Source of the DNA: Magnetospirillum sp. 15-1
GTDB lineage: Bacteria > Pseudomonadota > Alphaproteobacteria > Rhodospirillales > Magnetospirillaceae
Assembly: GCF_900184795.1 (NCBI RefSeq)
Contig: NZ_FXXN01000018.1
Coordinates: 62,001 to 126,000, forward strand
DNA length: 64,000 nt
Reading direction: 5' to 3'
Part shown: positions 60,483 to 64,000 of the stretch, in pieces
Layout: every line of letters starts with the position of its first letter
Numbering within the stretch: position 1 is the stretch's first letter
Made by a program: the position numbers and the translations under genes
Notes under the pieces: generated by a model
What the model was told of the DNA's origin: nothing
Seen by the model: only the letters and a program-made list of their open reading frames with translations
The model's database searches: none

Positions 60483-61970
60483 ATGGACGCCGATCTGATC
60501 CTGGACAATCTGGTCGCCCTGCCGGCCATGGCCGGAGGCGCCCCTCCCCGGATGATCGCCATCAAGGGCAATCGCATCGTGTATGCCGGCTCCCGCGATG
60601 CCCTGGCCGATCTGGCGGCCCTGGGCACCCGCGTGGTCGATTGCGGTGGCGGTCTGGCGGTGCCCGGCTTCAACGACGCCCACTGCCATCCCATCGCCCA
60701 TGCCGCCACCTTGCGTCATGTGGATTGCTCACCCGCCAGCGTCACCGATATCGCCTCGCTGCAGGCGGCCTTGCGTCGGTCCACCGCCCATCCCTGGGTA
60801 CGGGCGGCGGGCTGCGACGCGGCCGCCCTGGCGGAAGGGCGGCTGCCCACCCGCCAGGAACTCGACGAGGCCGTGCCCGACCGGCCGGTCGTGCTGGTCG
60901 CGCAATCGGGGCAGAGTTGTGTTCTCAACAGCATGGCCCTGGCCAGATGCGGCTTGGCCGGGGCCGGAATCGCCGAGGGCGTCCTTGTCGGCAACGACAG
61001 CCGCCTCGCCGCCGCGTTGCCGCCCATGACCGCCGACGAGATCGAGGCAGGTCTTCGCCAAGTCAATCGCCTCTATCTGGAGAACGGCATCACCTCCTTG
61101 CAGGACACGAGTTGGAGCAACGGCCATCGCCACTGGATGGCCGCGCGCCACTTCAAGGATCACGGCCTTTTGGCGCCAAGGATAAGCATGCTGGTCGGGG
61201 CGGATTCCCTGGATGAATTCGCCGGTCTGGGTCTGAGGACGGGCATGGGGGATGATCATCTGCGCCTGGGCGCCATGAAGATCGCCCTGGACGAAAGCAC
61301 CGGCAATTGCCATCCCGCCCAGGAAGAAATCGACGAGATCGCCTTGCGCGGCCATCTCGCCGGCTTTCAGCTTTCCTTCCATGTGCCCGACGTCACCATG
61401 CTGCAGCGCAGCCTGAACGCCCTGGCGCTGATCCGGAGGCTGTCCCCGACCCCTTGCATCCGGCCGCGCCTCGAGCATTGTTCGATCTGCCCCCCGCATC
61501 TGCTGCCCGCCATTGCCGAAGCCGGGGCGATTGCCGTGCTGCAGCCCAATCTCCTGGCGGCGGCCACCGCCCCCGGCTGCCTCAGCCATCTGGATGAGGA
61601 AAGGTTGCGTTGGATCGGCCCGATCCGATCCATGCTGGCGGCGGGAATCCCGGTGGCCTTCGGCTCGGACGCCCCGCTCACCCCGTGCCCGCCGCTGCCG
61701 GCCATGGCCGTGGCGGTCACCCGCCGGGTGAAGGGCCGCGCCTGTCTGTCCGCCTCCGAATCCATTTCCCTCGAAGCGGCTCTGGACTGCTATGGCCGCG
61801 CCGGAGCGTTCTGCTCGGGCCGGGAGCAGGACGTCGGGGTCATCGCTCCCGGCATGCTGGCCGATCTGGCCGTGCTGGACCGCGATCTTCTGGCCCTGCC
61901 GCCCGATCAGATCGCCGAGGCCAAGGTCGTCATGACCGTATTGGACGGCGAGGTGGTGTGGGAGGGCTGA
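60483..61970 (+). CDS. YtcJ-type amidohydrolase (amidohydrolase family 3)
   Basis: 495 residues. Metal-binding AHCHP of the amidohydrolase superfamily in PGFNDAHCHPIAH, later His residues in HLAGFQLSFHVPD and LEHCSICPP, and the catalytic Asp in FGSDAPLTP. The C-terminal GMLADLAVLDRDLL is typical of the composite domain. The YtcJ group hydrolyses C-N or related bonds of varied substrates; the real one is unknown. It starts 2 bp after the epimerase gene and ends 6 bp before the stop of the convergent regulator. Confidence 0.85.
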   Translation: MDADLILDNLVALPAMAGGAPPRMIAIKGNRIVYAGSRDALADLAALGTRVVDCGGGLAVPGFNDAHCHPIAHAATLRHVDCSPASVTDIASLQAALRRSTAHPWVRAAGCDAAALAEGRLPTRQELDEAVPDRPVVLVAQSGQSCVLNSMALARCGLAGAGIAEGVLVGNDSRLAAALPPMTADEIEAGLRQVNRLYLENGITSLQDTSWSNGHRHWMAARHFKDHGLLAPRISMLVGADSLDEFAGLGLRTGMGDDHLRLGAMKIALDESTGNCHPAQEEIDEIALRGHLAGFQLSFHVPDVTMLQRSLNALALIRRLSPTPCIRPRLEHCSICPPHLLPAIAEAGAIAVLQPNLLAAATAPGCLSHLDEERLRWIGPIRSMLAAGIPVAFGSDAPLTPCPPLPAMAVAVTRRVKGRACLSASESISLEAALDCYGRAGAFCSGREQDVGVIAPGMLADLAVLDRDLLALPPDQIAEAKVVMTVLDGEVVWEG

Positions 61971-61976
61971 CGTCTT

Positions 61977-63725
61977 CTATGACCGGCCACGCTCGAGGCG
62001 CCGGCTGCGATAGGCGATCTGGGACCGGCTCATGCCCAGCATCCGCCCCGCCAACGCCAGGTTGCCGCCCGCCTTGGCTATCGCCTTTTCCACCAGCATG
62101 TCTGCCAGCGTCTCCATGTCGAGCTTGCCGTCGAGAACCGTATCGACCAGCCCGGAAAGCGAGGGTGGCGTGACAAGGGAATCGGCGACAGGCGGTGGTG
62201 CCGCGATCATGGTCGGGTTAACCGAGGCGGCGCCGAAATTGCTGGCCCGGGTGAAAAGATGGCCGATATCCAGCACGCCCCCGTCGGGGGCCAGAATGAC
62301 TCCCCGCTCGATCATGTTTTCCAACTCGCGAATATTGCCCGGGTAGTCGTATTCCAGCAGCGCCAAGACCGCTCGTTCGGCCAGACCCACGATATTGCGC
62401 CGATGCAATGCCGAGAAGCGCTTGAGAAAATGCTCGATCAGGACAGGTACGTCGTCGCGCCTCTCGCGCAGCGGCGGAATATGAACCGAGAACACATCCA
62501 GACGGAAAAGCAAGTCACTGCGGAAATGGCCTTTGTTCGCATCTTCGTAGAGATCGGTGTTGGTGGCGGCGATGATCCGGACATCAACCTTGCGCGAGCG
62601 GGTGTCGCCCACCCGCTCGACCTCACGCTCTTGCAGCACGCGCAGCAGCTTGGCCTGAGCCGCCGGACTGAGGGTGCTGATCTCATCCAGGAACAAGGTG
62701 CCGCCATTGGCCCGCTCGAACCGGCCGGGCCGCGACTGAACCGCCCCGGTGAAGCCCCCCTTCTCGACCCCAAACAATTCCGCTTCCACCAAATTCTCGG
62801 GCAGGGCCGCGCAGTTGACGCCGACGAAAGGCTTGTCGGCCCGCGCGGATATACGGTGCAGGGCTCGGGCGAACATCTCCTTGCCGACCCCGGTCTCGCC
62901 CAGCAGCAAGACCGTGGCGTCGGTGGGTGCCACCCGCTCGATCATGTGGCAGGTGGTGACATATCCCGACGACGTCCCCACCAGCAGATCGCCGAAGGCG
63001 AGAACCGGCGACGCCAGCGCATTGGCGGAAACCACGGCCCGTGGATTGCCCGAGGGCGCCCCCCCGGCCGAAAAGTCGTCCAGTTCGCTATCGTCCCATT
63101 CATCCAGCGGCTTGCCGATCACCCGGCAAAAAGGATGCCCCATGGCTCGGCACTGAACCTCCCGGTGCAGAACCTGTTTGCCCATGATGGCGCTGATATA
63201 GCCCGAGGCGTAGCCGGTCTGCATCCAGCACACCGGTTCGCCGCTGCGGCCATAGCTGGCCACATGGGAGTCGACCTCGGACGAATCGCGCCAGTTGAAC
63301 TCCGCCGAGTAATAGCCACGCTCGACACTGACATCGAACCGGATGGGGTCGGGCGCCGAAGCTCCCTTCAGCGCGTGAAGCTGAGGCCCCATCGACAGCA
63401 ATTCCTGGGCACTGACCGACGGCCGCATCCGCCGGGCCAGTTGCGCATCGCGGTTGCCCGCGCCAATTCCCACCCGGCTCAGAATGCTGCGGGCCCGCTC
63501 GGTTCCCAGGGAATCGATGAGTTCGCGGCGAATGGCCGTGATACTCGCCAGGTCGATCAGCAGCATCCGGCCGCTGTCGAACCAGATGCGTCCGTCCTGT
63601 GGCGAGAAGTGGAGATGGGTCAACAACTCGGACGAGTCGTGCCACTCCTTGGCCAGGGCTTCGTTGACGACACCGTCGGCGGCACCGCCGTGCTTGGATT
63701 TGGATTTGGCCCGAGCCTTCGACAT
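61977..63725 (-). CDS. XylR/DmpR-type sigma54 activator with V4R sensor domain
   Basis: 582 residues. Domains: XylR_N-type region (~30-140), V4R ligand domain (~145-210, with C166, C192 and C200 in [22 protein letters not shown]), AAA+ domain with Walker A GETGVGKE (276-283), sigma54-contact loop GGFTGA (323-328, where GAFTGA is usual) and Walker B TLFLDE, and a Fis-type HTH ([20 protein letters not shown]). XylR, DmpR and TbuT bind toluene or phenols directly. It is transcribed convergently towards the bss operon and is the likely aromatic-responsive activator of bss, in place of TdiSR. Confidence 0.9.
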   Translation of the reverse strand: MSKARAKSKSKHGGAADGVVNEALAKEWHDSSELLTHLHFSPQDGRIWFDSGRMLLIDLASITAIRRELIDSLGTERARSILSRVGIGAGNRDAQLARRMRPSVSAQELLSMGPQLHALKGASAPDPIRFDVSVERGYYSAEFNWRDSSEVDSHVASYGRSGEPVCWMQTGYASGYISAIMGKQVLHREVQCRAMGHPFCRVIGKPLDEWDDSELDDFSAGGAPSGNPRAVVSANALASPVLAFGDLLVGTSSGYVTTCHMIERVAPTDATVLLLGETGVGKEMFARALHRISARADKPFVGVNCAALPENLVEAELFGVEKGGFTGAVQSRPGRFERANGGTLFLDEISTLSPAAQAKLLRVLQEREVERVGDTRSRKVDVRIIAATNTDLYEDANKGHFRSDLLFRLDVFSVHIPPLRERRDDVPVLIEHFLKRFSALHRRNIVGLAERAVLALLEYDYPGNIRELENMIERGVILAPDGGVLDIGHLFTRASNFGAASVNPTMIAAPPPVADSLVTPPSLSGLVDTVLDGKLDMETLADMLVEKAIAKAGGNLALAGRMLGMSRSQIAYRSRRLERGRS

Positions 63726-64000
63726 TCCCCACCCCGATTACAACAGCCATCCGCGACAATAATGCACAGTGAGCACAATCATTACTGCAATGTGATATTT
63801 TTTACAACAGATTTCCACACACATCATCAATATGCGCAATTTCAATTTAATAATTACTGTAGCTTTCGACGACTAATTGAAATTCGGCCGATGCGGCCTC
63901 GCGACACGCCCCCTTTGTCGAGTCCATACTTGAATGACTAAAATTTTGCAGCGCACAATATTAAGCAAAAACAGGTGCCTGCGGATTCAGGCCATTACTT
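63726..64000. other. AT-rich region upstream of sigma54 activator
   Basis: No gene is supported up to the window edge. It should contain the activator promoter. A perfect 10-bp inverted repeat AATTTCAATT (63838-63847) / AATTGAAATT (63875-63884), 27 bases apart, is a candidate binding or structural site. Confidence 0.5.

Overview
The window reads as a high-GC alphaproteobacterial chromosome, most likely a Magnetospirillum-type member of the Rhodospirillales. This is an inference from the combination of a HupUV-type regulatory hydrogenase, many c-di-GMP and chemotaxis genes, and a complete benzylsuccinate synthase (bss) cluster of the kind known from denitrifying toluene degraders. No rRNA, tRNA or CRISPR array was seen.

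Layout. 1-4.3 kb (+): the end of a CheY-like regulator, a PAS-GGDEF diguanylate cyclase, a TRIC/UPF0126 membrane protein and the H2-sensing hydrogenase hupUV. 4.4-5.2 kb: mobile-element debris in which an IS5-type transposase fragment is fused in frame to a phage-integrase core. 5.3-19.3 kb (-): an operon for a ~2,600-residue DUF4347/RTX-type adhesin with a TolC-like protein, two HlyD adaptors (one with a cytosolic domain) and an M50 metalloprotease-HlyD fusion. It contains no ABC transporter. A histidine kinase and an HTH-REC regulator lie just upstream (19.5-21.7 kb). 22.1-32.9 kb (-): a chemotaxis operon (STAS, cheY, cheA, cheW, MCP, cheW, cheR, cheB, MCP-like protein, EAL protein).

33.4-38.6 kb: an accessory segment with a response regulator lacking its phosphoacceptor Asp, an MFS gene cut by an IS5-family element (CTAG target duplication, plus a 57-bp internal inversion inside the IS), two tandem LuxR-type regulators that share a nearly identical C-terminus, a mini LuxR protein and an XRE regulator. 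38.7-42.3 kb: an autotransporter gene broken by one in-frame stop, and a lipoprotein hydrolase. 42.3-49.0 kb: a TetR-controlled RND efflux system (adaptor, pump, outer-membrane lipoprotein) with matching operators upstream of the regulator and the pump genes.

49.5-63.7 kb: the catabolic locus. bssDCAB plus the AAA+ gene bssE encode activase, gamma, alpha and beta subunits and a chaperone ATPase for adding toluene to fumarate. Every substrate-pocket residue that could be checked by position in the alpha subunit matches Thauera BssA. The operon continues for about 7 kb with genes not part of the textbook bss set: a VWA protein, a DUF4125 protein, a ThiS/MoaD-like protein ending in Gly-Gly, an unrecognised 174-residue protein, a DUF4258-zinc-finger fusion, a small unknown, a DUF4037 protein, an NAD-dependent epimerase-like protein and an amidohydrolase. 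A convergent sigma54 activator of the XylR/DmpR (V4R) type closes the locus, instead of the TdiSR two-component system usual for bss. This extended bss module and the ABC-less, M50-HlyD adhesin export locus are the two best candidates for undescribed systems.
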